A DNA stretch of 5,487 nt from Candidatus Competibacteraceae bacterium (lineage in GTDB: Bacteria; Pseudomonadota; Gammaproteobacteria; Competibacterales; Competibacteraceae). The stretch is taken from assembly GCA_012032855.1 (NCBI GenBank), contig JAAUQA010000258.1:1-5487 (forward strand), written 5' to 3'. The notes beneath the pieces were generated by a model. The model saw nothing but the letters and a program-made list of their open reading frames with translations. It did no database searches and was not told where the DNA came from. How positions within the stretch are numbered: position 1 is the first letter of the stretch; each line of letters begins with the position of its first letter. This document shows positions 1-5,357 of the stretch, piece by piece. The translations under genes and the position numbers were made by a program.

Positions 1-1
1 G

Positions 2-460
2 GTCGATAGCTTACCGTCGGCGATGGAAGTTGATACGCGCGGCTTTACCAGCGACCCCCGACTGAGACGCTTTTTCGTATCCGCCGACCATTTACAGGAA
101 ACCTTGGGCTCCAGTCGCACTATCCGAAAGCATATCCTAAAGCATCCGCAGCCCCCACCCGCTTTGGTATACGCCACGCTGGGCATGGAACGGATCGAAA
201 AGACCGTGCTCGGAATGGAACTTCAAGGCGAGGTCATCAAACGGGATGTGCCGAAGGTCGCGGTCAATTTTAGCAGTCATCGTATTGTGTTTCCCGCACA
301 AAGCGAGAAGGCAGCGCGCTGGGAGCTGAAAAAGCGCGCCTTCGATCACTTGATTGAGACCGTCCTGCAGCGGTTAGTGTCTATCCGCGCCAGACGTCAG
401 CAATTGGAGCGGCAATTAACCCTGTATCAAAAAAAAGGCGAAAACGTTTCAGGCAGGTAA
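2..460 (+). CDS. Uncharacterised protein, 5' end outside the window; probably the first part of a split gene
   Basis: The frame is open from the first full codon of the window to a TAA at 458-460, so the gene most likely begins upstream; the ATG at 23 has no Shine-Dalgarno-like sequence before it and is probably internal. I do not recognise the family. The visible protein is hydrophilic with no membrane segment. Its last third is rich in R, E, Q and K with leucines spaced as in a helix (from the WELKKRAFDHLIETV stretch to RRQQLERQLTLYQKK), suggesting a coiled coil. The frame ends 22 bases after a run of eight A (429-436). Dropping one A would join it to the next frame (468-839) to give at least 278 residues, and the join reads smoothly (LTLYQKK then AKTFQAGNPG). 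I infer that the two are one protein. Cytoplasmic location is an inference from the lack of visible hydrophobic segments. Confidence 0.6.
   Translation, partial: VDSLPSAMEVDTRGFTSDPRLRRFFVSADHLQETLGSSRTIRKHILKHPQPPPALVYATLGMERIEKTVLGMELQGEVIKRDVPKVAVNFSSHRIVFPAQSEKAARWELKKRAFDHLIETVLQRLVSIRARRQQLERQLTLYQKKGENVSGR
429..436 (+). repeat. A8 homopolymer at the frame break
   Basis: Eight consecutive A (CAAAAAAAAGG) sit where the reading frame must change by +1 for the two flanking frames to give one protein. Seven A would restore a single frame. A run of this length is a common site of sequencing indels and also a known substrate for RNA polymerase slippage; the sequence alone does not separate these. 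Confidence 0.7.
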
Positions 461-467
461 TCCAGGC

Positions 468-839
468 TTGCAAGCCTTGTTGGACCCCTCTTCTGAGGAG
501 CCGAACGACTGGGCTACCCTGGAACAACAGATGCGGGATATTGAGGCAGAGTTGGTTAGCATTCGTACCGATTTCAAAACCATTGAGCACTACCTTGCGG
601 AAATTGCCCAGGGGCTGAATGAAGCCGAACAACACTTGCAAGTAGATCACCTGTCCTTGAATCTGGACCACATGAACTTCAAAGCATCGCCGGGTTCGAA
701 GTATCCCGTCAACAGACTGGCGTTCGAAGAAGCGCTACTGGGAAACAACCGTCGCTTGGTGATCCAATTGATTCGTTTTCCAAGCAACGCTTTACCACCG
801 CCGACCAATCTGTTCGAAGCAGCCAGTCGTTACCTTTAA
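468..839 (+). CDS. Uncharacterised coiled-coil protein; probably the C-terminal part of the preceding gene
   Basis: This frame is open back to the A8 run at 429-436 and beyond it, and closes with TAA at 837-839. The only early starts are TTG codons (468, 477) and the first ATG is at 531; none has a good ribosome binding site. The GAGGAG at 495-500 has no start codon at a usable distance downstream. That supports reading it as a continuation of the upstream frame and not as an independent gene. The residues encoded around 513-650 (WATLEQQMRDIEAELVSIR and onward to the EAEQHL stretch) look like a long amphipathic helix or coiled coil. The tail is distinctive (NFKASPGSKYPVNRLAFEEA, then RRLVIQLIRFPSNALPPPTN) and looks like a folded, conserved end. 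I do not recognise the family. A 64-base gap separates it from the HAD phosphatase gene. Confidence 0.5.
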   Translation: MQALLDPSSEEPNDWATLEQQMRDIEAELVSIRTDFKTIEHYLAEIAQGLNEAEQHLQVDHLSLNLDHMNFKASPGSKYPVNRLAFEEALLGNNRRLVIQLIRFPSNALPPPTNLFEAASRYL

Positions 840-890
840 CAGGCCACCGGTTCAAGTCGGTTCGTTTTGCGCACCCCCTATTGCGCTATG

Positions 891-896
891 AAAGGA
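891..896 (+). promoter_or_regulatory. Ribosome binding site for the HAD phosphatase
   Basis: AAAGGA lies 7 bases before the GTG at 904, and this decides the GTG start. The nearby ATG at 888 is in a different frame from the HAD protein and is not its start. Confidence 0.6.
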
Positions 897-903
897 TTTA
901 AAC

Positions 904-1566
904 GTGAAGCACACGATTCGCTGCATACTTTTCGATGTCGATGGTACGTTGGTCGACACCTGGCGCCTTTATATTGAGGCGTATATCAGGACGTTTGAGC
1001 CACACTTTGAACGGCGAGTGACCTTGCCGGAGCTGATTAACCTGCGTCCGACTTCCGAAATCAGGATGTTACATCGGCTATTGGGAGCAGAGGCTCCGGA
1101 AACGCATCAACGCTTTTTACAGCATTATCGCGTCCTACATCCCAGCCTTTTCGGTGGCGTTTATACCGGTGTCGAAATGATGCTCAATGAGCTCAGACGG
1201 CAACAAATCGGTTTGGGAATTGTCACCGGCAAGAGCCGGGGCGCTTGGGAAATTACCCGGCAAGCGGTTGATCTCGGTTGTTTCGATGTGGCCGTTTACG
1301 ATGACGATGTTGAAGAAGAGAAACCAGCCCCGGAAGGTATACTCCTTGCTCTCAAGCGCCTTGAATTGACTGTTGATGAGGTAGTGTATATCGGCGATTC
1401 GCCTAAAGATGCGCTGGCGGCAGCTGCAGCAGGAGTTCGGTTTGGTGCCGCCTTGTGGCCTAAAGAAGAAGAATGCGCTGTGTTCTTGGATGAAGTACGG
1501 CAAATCGGCGTTTGGGCTGAGTTGTCCGGACCGGAAGCATTGATAACCCATCTCCGCGATACTTAA
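904..1566 (+). CDS. HAD-superfamily hydrolase (phosphoglycolate phosphatase/PpaX-like)
   Basis: A 220-residue protein with all four HAD motifs. Motif I is DVDGT with nucleophile Asp11 and acid/base Asp13. Motif II is Thr108 in IVTGK. Motif III is Lys140 in EKPAPEG. Motif IV is IGDSPKD, with Asp165 and Asp169 binding Mg2+. Residues about 20-85 between motif I and the core form a helical C1-type cap, as in phosphoglycolate phosphatase and beta-phosphoglucomutase relatives. The family hydrolyses small phosphorylated metabolites through an aspartyl-phosphate intermediate in the cytoplasm; the actual substrate cannot be read from these motifs. The length is normal for the subfamily. The start is GTG with AAAGGA 7 bases upstream, giving motif I at the usual distance from the N-terminus. 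A 30-base gap to the thioesterase gene suggests co-transcription. PpaX-like or Gph-like are possible finer calls, but I cannot choose between them. Confidence 0.9.
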   Translation: MKHTIRCILFDVDGTLVDTWRLYIEAYIRTFEPHFERRVTLPELINLRPTSEIRMLHRLLGAEAPETHQRFLQHYRVLHPSLFGGVYTGVEMMLNELRRQQIGLGIVTGKSRGAWEITRQAVDLGCFDVAVYDDDVEEEKPAPEGILLALKRLELTVDEVVYIGDSPKDALAAAAAGVRFGAALWPKEEECAVFLDEVRQIGVWAELSGPEALITHLRDT

Positions 1567-1589
1567 TTAACGCACACTTAACCCTCGTT

Positions 1590-1594
1590 GGGAG
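1590..1594 (+). promoter_or_regulatory. Ribosome-binding-like GGGAG before the thioesterase start
   Basis: GGGAG ends only 2 bases before the ATG at 1597, closer than is usual. The alternative in-frame TTG at 1588 overlaps this motif and has no purine-rich site before it, so I keep the ATG. The family N-terminus as I recall it also begins MARI-LDLPE. Confidence 0.4.
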
Positions 1595-1596
1595 CT

Positions 1597-2043
1597 ATGG
1601 CCAGAATACAACTCGATTTACCGGAGACTTTCGACTTTGCCACCGAAATACCGCTACGAGTAACCGATATCAATTATGCCGGTCACCTGGGTAATGACAA
1701 CCTAGTGTCTTTGTTACAAGAAGCGCGTTCCCGATTCATGGCCAGTCGGGGACTAGACCCGGCAGGGATGGATGTCTTCGGGGTGGGCCTGATCATCGCC
1801 GACTCAGCAGTCATTTATAAATCCGAAGCCTTTTATGGCGAGACCTTGAGATTCGAGGTGGTCGCTGCCAATTTCAACCCTTACGGCTGCGATTTTGTCT
1901 ATCGGATTAGCGACAATGCCAGCCAACGCGAAGTGGCGCGGGCTAAAACCGGGTTGGTGTGTTTCGATTATCAAGCACGCCGGGTATGTCACGTACCCAA
2001 ACAATTCCGCGCCTTATTCGAACAGGGTTCGGTTATTGTCTGA
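1597..2043 (+). CDS. Acyl-CoA thioesterase, hotdog fold (4HBT-like)
   Basis: A 148-residue single hotdog-domain protein, the usual size for 4-hydroxybenzoyl-CoA thioesterase-like enzymes. The signature lies near the N-terminus: VTDINYAGHLGND, with Asp24 at the position of the catalytic aspartate and the following GH as in the family's D-x-x-G-H pattern. The central long helix of the fold follows (LVSLLQEARSRFM). The strand VIYKSEAFYGETLRFEV and the late VARAKTGLVCFDY strand are typical of the fold. The expected activity is hydrolysis of an acyl-CoA or acyl-ACP thioester in the cytoplasm, usually as a homo-oligomer; the substrate is unknown. The start chosen is ATG 1597; a TTG at 1588 would add three residues (MGA) but lacks its own ribosome binding site. 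The stop codon is 4 bases before the DUF3301 gene, so the two are probably translated together. Confidence 0.85.
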   Translation: MARIQLDLPETFDFATEIPLRVTDINYAGHLGNDNLVSLLQEARSRFMASRGLDPAGMDVFGVGLIIADSAVIYKSEAFYGETLRFEVVAANFNPYGCDFVYRISDNASQREVARAKTGLVCFDYQARRVCHVPKQFRALFEQGSVIV

Positions 2044-2047
2044 ACCG

Positions 2048-2365
2048 ATGATTACGTGGCTGGTACTATTATCGCTATTAGGTCTGCTGCTGTGGTTTTG
2101 GCAAAGCAGCCTGCGAGCGCGGGAGCGGGCCAGAATAGCCAGCGCACGAGCCTGCCGGCAAAGCGAAGTGCAGCTATTGGACGATACCGTAGCACTCGAC
2201 AGCCTGTGGCCAAGGCGCGAGGAAAATGGCCGGTTAGCACTGGAGCGGATCTATCTATTCGAGTTCACCGACACTGGAGCTACCCGACGTACCGGCCGAC
2301 TGATTATGTTAGGCGATCGGGTGGAAGTAGTGCAGATGGAAGGCGGCGATCTCATCATTCCATAG
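2048..2365 (+). CDS. DUF3301 domain-containing small membrane protein
   Basis: A 105-residue protein that begins with a hydrophobic segment at residues about 3-18 (WLVLLSLLGLLLWFW), followed at once by a basic, Arg/Ala-rich helix (SLRARERARIASARACRQSE). The conserved-looking core is VQLLDDTVALDSLW, then LERIYLFEFTDTGATRRTG and LIMLGDRVEVVQM. This order matches DUF3301 proteins of gammaproteobacteria, a family of unknown function. The charge pattern (positive after the segment) suggests a single N-terminal anchor with the soluble part in the cytoplasm, by the positive-inside rule. The ATG at 2048 is chosen because it places the hydrophobic segment at the N-terminus; the same frame is open further upstream, but that part overlaps the thioesterase gene and reads as nonsense. 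No strong ribosome binding site is visible, fitting translational coupling to the gene ending 4 bases earlier. Confidence 0.8.
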   Translation: MITWLVLLSLLGLLLWFWQSSLRARERARIASARACRQSEVQLLDDTVALDSLWPRREENGRLALERIYLFEFTDTGATRRTGRLIMLGDRVEVVQMEGGDLIIP

Positions 2366-2397
2366 CAGCTACCTGCGCGATTCCTGGGTTAACTCAC

Positions 2398-2402
2398 GAG
2401 GA
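2398..2402 (+). promoter_or_regulatory. Ribosome binding site for the secreted DUF3011 protein
   Basis: GAGGA ends 10 bases before the ATG at 2413, at the long end of normal spacing. It supports this start over the internal ATG at 2452, which would remove the basic N-region of the signal peptide. Confidence 0.5.
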
Positions 2403-2412
2403 TTATTGAACG

Positions 2413-3519
2413 ATGCGACCAATACAATTTTCAATTAGGTTCAGCCTCTGCATGAGCTTGTTATTGTGCGCTCTACCTGCCCTGGCTGAGCGGATTTATG
2501 ATAACGGCATGTATTTCGATACCCAGGATATGCGCTGGCATGATAACTACGGTGTCTGTAATACCTGTACGCCGGATAACGGGTTCCCCATTCCTATAGA
2601 ACGGCTCACGCCGAATCGCCGGGGTTTTTATTTTTCCGGTGACACGATGCAGTGGTATGACAGCCGGGGCGTATGCCGAACCTGTACCCCGGATAACGGT
2701 TTTTGGATTCCTGAGACGTATCAACATACCCGGGAATATCGGCGTGAAAGAGAGCAATACAGTTACCTGTTTGAGCAACAAGGCCAACCCGGGGGGGGAA
2801 GTGAACGCACTTTTACTTGTTCCAGCAAGAAGTTCCGCCGTACCCGCTGCGAGGTTCAAGGCCAGGTGCAGCTGGTCCTACAGCTATCAAATTCCCCGTG
2901 CGCCGAAGGCCGGACTTGGGGCTATGAACGGGGCGGTATATGGGTAGATAAGGGATGTAGTGCTAAATTTGCCGTTGTTGATACCGAAACCAATAGACCC
3001 CCAGGGAACGGCGGCGGCCATCAAGCAACCGGCAACGTCGCGTTGTGTCAGAAAATGGTGCGCTGGGAAGCCGGAAAAGACTATGGCAATAACACCAAAC
3101 TCGATTTTCACACGGGCCAAGCATATGGCATTTCCAGACGCGAGCAAGGTGTGCGAGGAGAAGCCACTTTGCGCGCTGGCCGCAAACGTAACCTTATCGC
3201 GTACGAATGTGTCATCGACCTGCGCCAGGGCAAAGTGACCCAGGTGAACACCCAAGCTGTTGACCAGTCAGGGTCGGTAGACACCGACGTAATCGTGCCA
3301 TGCCAATCGGCGGTAGTGGATAGAATCAGTCGGGATTTAGGGTATGCCGCCCAGATCGCTTTCGATGCTGCGGATATCTCTGCCGTTTCCAAAAACCGCC
3401 AAACCGTGAGGGGACCAGCCCGCATCCGAACCCGATCCGATTGGCGAAGCATTGATTACAATTGCACTTTGGATACGCGCCGGAGTCGTGTGACAGAAGT
3501 GTATTACGACTATCGCTGA
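2413..3519 (+). CDS. Secreted cysteine-rich protein: duplicated CxxC module, DUF3011-like domain, duplicated C-terminal domain
   Basis: A 368-residue exported protein of unknown function. Residues 1-25 are a signal peptide: basic start, hydrophobic core LCMSLLLCALPALA, likely signal peptidase I cut after Ala25. Cys19 is not in a lipobox. Residues 33-61 and 72-100 are two copies of a 29-residue module (18 identical) ending in VCxTCTPDNGFxIP, giving CxxC pairs C49/C52 and C88/C91. A charged, glycine-containing linker follows (101-130). Residues about 132-188 resemble DUF3011: four cysteines (136, 146, 163, 182), QLVLQLSNSPCAEGRTWGYE and GGIWVDKGC. After a second Gly-rich linker (194-208) come two C-terminal repeats, residues 212-281 and 297-366, aligning without gaps (21 of 70 identical), each with two cysteines (212/266 and 297/351). 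The even, paired cysteines suggest disulfides in the periplasm or outside the cell; the CxxC pairs could instead bind metal or be redox-active. It sits between the DUF3301 gene and apbC, with no clear link to either. A G8 run encodes part of the first linker. Confidence 0.8.
   Translation: MRPIQFSIRFSLCMSLLLCALPALAERIYDNGMYFDTQDMRWHDNYGVCNTCTPDNGFPIPIERLTPNRRGFYFSGDTMQWYDSRGVCRTCTPDNGFWIPETYQHTREYRREREQYSYLFEQQGQPGGGSERTFTCSSKKFRRTRCEVQGQVQLVLQLSNSPCAEGRTWGYERGGIWVDKGCSAKFAVVDTETNRPPGNGGGHQATGNVALCQKMVRWEAGKDYGNNTKLDFHTGQAYGISRREQGVRGEATLRAGRKRNLIAYECVIDLRQGKVTQVNTQAVDQSGSVDTDVIVPCQSAVVDRISRDLGYAAQIAFDAADISAVSKNRQTVRGPARIRTRSDWRSIDYNCTLDTRRSRVTEVYYDYR
2509..2712 (+). repeat. Internal duplication of a CxxC module, 117-base offset
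   Basis: Codons for residues 33-61 (2509-2595) and 72-100 (2626-2712) are two copies offset by exactly 39 codons. The 20 bases at 2563-2582 and 2680-2699 differ at a single position (ACCTGTAC then G or C then CCGGATAACGG). Shared residues include YF, W-x-D, GVC-x-TCTPDNGF and IP. The near-identity at the DNA level at the CxxC end suggests a fairly recent duplication, gene conversion or strong constraint. Confidence 0.8.
2791..2798 (+). repeat. G8 homopolymer inside the secreted-protein gene
   Basis: Eight consecutive G encode the PGGG part of the linker before the DUF3011-like domain. In this sequence the frame is open across the run, so the full protein is encoded. Gain or loss of one G would stop translation shortly afterwards in another frame and remove the DUF3011-like and C-terminal domains. 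Phase variation is possible, but one sequence cannot show it. Confidence 0.6.
3046..3510 (+). repeat. Diverged tandem domain duplication at the C-terminus
   Basis: Residues 212-281 (3046-3255) and 297-366 (3301-3510) align without gaps at an offset of 85 residues, with 21 identities in 70 positions. Both begin with CQ, share VRG-x-A-x-x-R in the middle, and end with Y-x-C-x-x-D-x-R followed by VT-x-V. The two cysteines of each copy are 54 residues apart and probably form a disulfide within each domain. No DNA-level similarity is evident, so this duplication is older than the N-terminal one. Confidence 0.75.
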
Positions 3520-3567
3520 ATTGCTAAACACCACAATCTCAACGGTATTTATCGGCAGGGATTCAGG

Positions 3568-3573
3568 TACAAT
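3568..3573 (+). promoter_or_regulatory. Candidate -10 element of an apbC promoter
   Basis: TACAAT, one mismatch from the sigma-70 consensus, lies in the 113-base gap before apbC and is followed by a GC-rich discriminator (GGCGCGC). No good -35 is seen: at 16-18 bases upstream the sequence is GGTATTTA. The call is tentative, but this is the largest gap between genes in the window and a natural place for a new transcript to begin. Confidence 0.4.
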
Positions 3574-3620
3574 GGCGCGCTAACCACGCTTAACGCACCG
3601 CCATTGCAGCGATTCGCCTC

Positions 3621-3626
3621 AGGAGG
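3621..3626 (+). promoter_or_regulatory. Strong Shine-Dalgarno of apbC
   Basis: AGGAGG, a full match to the anti-Shine-Dalgarno core, ends 6 bases before the ATG at 3633. It is the strongest ribosome binding site in the window and fixes the apbC start. Confidence 0.85.
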
Positions 3627-3632
3627 GTTGTC

Positions 3633-4724
3633 ATGACTGAAATTACCCGGTTACAAGTGGAAACCGCTATTAAGGACTACATTGATCCCTACACGGAAAA
3701 AGATCTCGTCTCCACCAAATCGGTTAAAACCATCGACATTACCGGTGATCGGGTCGAAGTCGGTGTGGAGCTGGGTTTTCCTGCCGCCGGTTATCGCGAC
3801 ACCTTGGCCGAGGCATTGAAAAGCCGCCTTGCCGTGCTCGCCGGCGTCGGCAGCGTAACCGTCAAGGTCACCACTAAAATCACTACCCACGAAGTGCAAA
3901 AGGGCTTGAAACCCTTGCCTAACGTCAAAAACATTATCGCCGTTGCTTCCGGCAAAGGCGGAGTAGGCAAATCGACTACAGCCGTCAATCTAGCCCTTGC
4001 CCTACAAGCTGAAGGCGCAACCGTAGGGATTTTGGATGCGGACATTTACGGCCCCAGCCAACCACGCATGTTGGGCGCGCAGCAACGACCCGACTCCAAA
4101 GACGGCAAGTCGTTGGAACCGGTGCAAAGTCACGGCCTGCAATCCATGTCCATCGGCTATTTGATCGAAGAAGAAACGCCGATGATCTGGCGTGGACCAA
4201 TGGTGACCCAGGCGCTGGAACAGCTGCTCAACGAAACCCATTGGCGGGATCTGGATTATTTGGTGATTGATTTGCCACCCGGCACCGGGGATACCCAGTT
4301 AACCTTGTCGCAAAAGGTGCCGGTCAGTGGAGCCGTCATCGTTACGACGCCTCAGGACATCGCACTGTTGGATGCCCGTAAAGGCTTAAAGATGTTCGAG
4401 AAAGTGTCAGTGCCGGTGTTAGGCGTGGTGGAAAATATGAGCACGCATATTTGTAGCCAGTGCGGTCACGAAGAACATATTTTCGGTGAGGGTGGCGGTC
4501 AACGCATGGCCAAACAACATAACGTGCAATTTCTCGGCGCGCTGCCGCTGGATATCCGGATCCGCGAGGAAGCCGACAACGGTACGCCGACCGTGGTAGC
4601 GGAACCGGATGGCCCCATCTCTCTAATCTACCGGGAAATTGCCCGTAAGGCCGCGGCTAAATTGGCGTTGCAGGCTAAGAGTTACAGCCAGAAATTCCCC
4701 AATATTGTGATTCAGAATAGCTAA
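3633..4724 (+). CDS. apbC: Iron-sulfur cluster carrier protein ApbC (Mrp/NBP35 family P-loop ATPase)
   Basis: A 363-residue protein of normal length for bacterial ApbC/Mrp. Residues about 1-90 form the N-terminal MIP18-like (DUF59) domain, followed by a short linker and the P-loop ATPase from about residue 98. The deviant Walker A is GKGGVGKST (107-115), with both lysines typical of MinD/Mrp ATPases. DADIYGPSQPRMLG starts at 135, and the Walker B region is LVIDLPPGTGD (210-220). The CxxC pair Cys274/Cys277 (ICSQCGH), needed in this family to hold a bridging Fe-S cluster, is intact, followed by the conserved FGEGGG. The protein binds a 4Fe-4S cluster as a dimer and passes it to target apoproteins in the cytoplasm, using ATP. 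The ATG at 3633 has a perfect AGGAGG 6 bases upstream. The dcd gene begins 16 bases after the stop, an arrangement shared by other gammaproteobacteria such as pseudomonads. Confidence 0.96.
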   Translation: MTEITRLQVETAIKDYIDPYTEKDLVSTKSVKTIDITGDRVEVGVELGFPAAGYRDTLAEALKSRLAVLAGVGSVTVKVTTKITTHEVQKGLKPLPNVKNIIAVASGKGGVGKSTTAVNLALALQAEGATVGILDADIYGPSQPRMLGAQQRPDSKDGKSLEPVQSHGLQSMSIGYLIEEETPMIWRGPMVTQALEQLLNETHWRDLDYLVIDLPPGTGDTQLTLSQKVPVSGAVIVTTPQDIALLDARKGLKMFEKVSVPVLGVVENMSTHICSQCGHEEHIFGEGGGQRMAKQHNVQFLGALPLDIRIREEADNGTPTVVAEPDGPISLIYREIARKAAAKLALQAKSYSQKFPNIVIQNS

Positions 4725-4740
4725 TGGCGGCGGGCTGACC

Positions 4741-5339
4741 ATGCGGTTGTGCGATCGGGATATTGAGAGTTGTCTGGAATCAGGCCAAATCCGCATTGAG
4801 CCTCAGCCTGCAGCTACAGCGATCAACGGGGTCAGTGTCGATCTCCGGTTAGGCAATCGGTTTCGGGTGTTTAACGATCACGCTGCCCCCTATATCGATC
4901 TCAGCGGTCCAACGGAAGAGGTCAACCACGCTATTGATCGGATCATGAGCAAGGAAATCAAAATCGCCGCCAAAGATGCATTTTCCTGCATCCCGGCGAA
5001 TTGGCGCTGGCAGTCACTGCCGAATCAGTGACCTTATCAGACGATCTGGTCGGCTGGTTAGACGGGCGTTCCAGCCTCGCCCGGTTAGGCTTGATGGTGC
5101 ATGTTACGGCACACCGTATTGATCCCGGCTGGAGTGGGGCGATTGTGTTGGAATGCTTCAACAGCGGTAAATTACCATTGGCGCTACGGCCCGGTATGAC
5201 GATCTGCGCTATCAATTTCGAGACCTTGTCCAGCCCGGCTGCGCGGCCCTATAACAAGCGCACCGGAGCGAAATATCGCGGTCAGAGCGGGCCACAGCCC
5301 AGCCGGATTGGAGCCGATGATTCGCAGGTCAAACGGTAA
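4741..5339 (+). pseudogene. dcd: dCTP deaminase, frame broken by one missing base (likely sequencing indel)
   Basis: Dcd converts dCTP to dUTP and ammonia, feeding dTTP synthesis through dUTPase and thymidylate synthase. The first frame (from ATG 4741) encodes the family N-terminus MRLCDRDIESCLESGQIRIE through residue 81, then reads out of frame to a stop at 5029-5031. The rest of the enzyme lies in the next frame, from about 4983 to the TAA at 5337-5339. Adding one T to the TTTT at 4981-4984 gives a continuous 199-residue protein through [14 protein letters not shown], against 193 residues in E. coli. With that correction the catalytic and substrate residues fall exactly on E. coli numbers: Ser111, Ser112 and Arg115 in DGRSSLAR, Ala124 in [10 protein letters not shown] and Glu138 in IVLE. 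Nothing else in the gene looks decayed, so an indel error is more likely than real loss. The ribosome binding site is weak; expression is probably coupled to apbC, 16 bases upstream. Confidence 0.88.
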
Positions 5340-5357
5340 CTGATTCTGCTGTAGATT

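Noticed and set aside
684..708. A GGTTCGAA-like motif resembling a tRNA T-arm
   Set aside because: The flanking bases would leave a 10-base loop, and no acceptor, D or anticodon arms can be drawn around it; the stretch is coding sequence (SPGSKYPVN).
867..892. TTGCGC and TATGAA as a -35/-10 pair upstream of the HAD gene
   Set aside because: The spacing is only 14 bases and both hexamers are poor, so I do not call a promoter here.
2056..2409. Alternative + frame across the DUF3301 gene
   Set aside because: Its translation is low-complexity and resembles no family, whereas the overlapping frame gives a clear DUF3301 protein with an N-terminal membrane segment.
2426..2487. Lipoprotein signal for the secreted protein, based on Cys19
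   Set aside because: The residues before the cysteine (LLL) do not fit a lipobox, and a better signal peptidase I site (ALA before Glu26) follows.
3108..3452. Long antisense open frame within the secreted-protein gene, and similar ones opposite the HAD and apbC genes
   Set aside because: They have no family motifs or ribosome binding sites and lie fully opposite well-supported genes; they are by-products of the coding strand's codon use.
4724..4738. A four-codon frame (ATG GCG GCG GGC TGA) overlapping the apbC stop
   Set aside because: It is too short to call and lacks its own Shine-Dalgarno; at most it could help ribosomes reach dcd.
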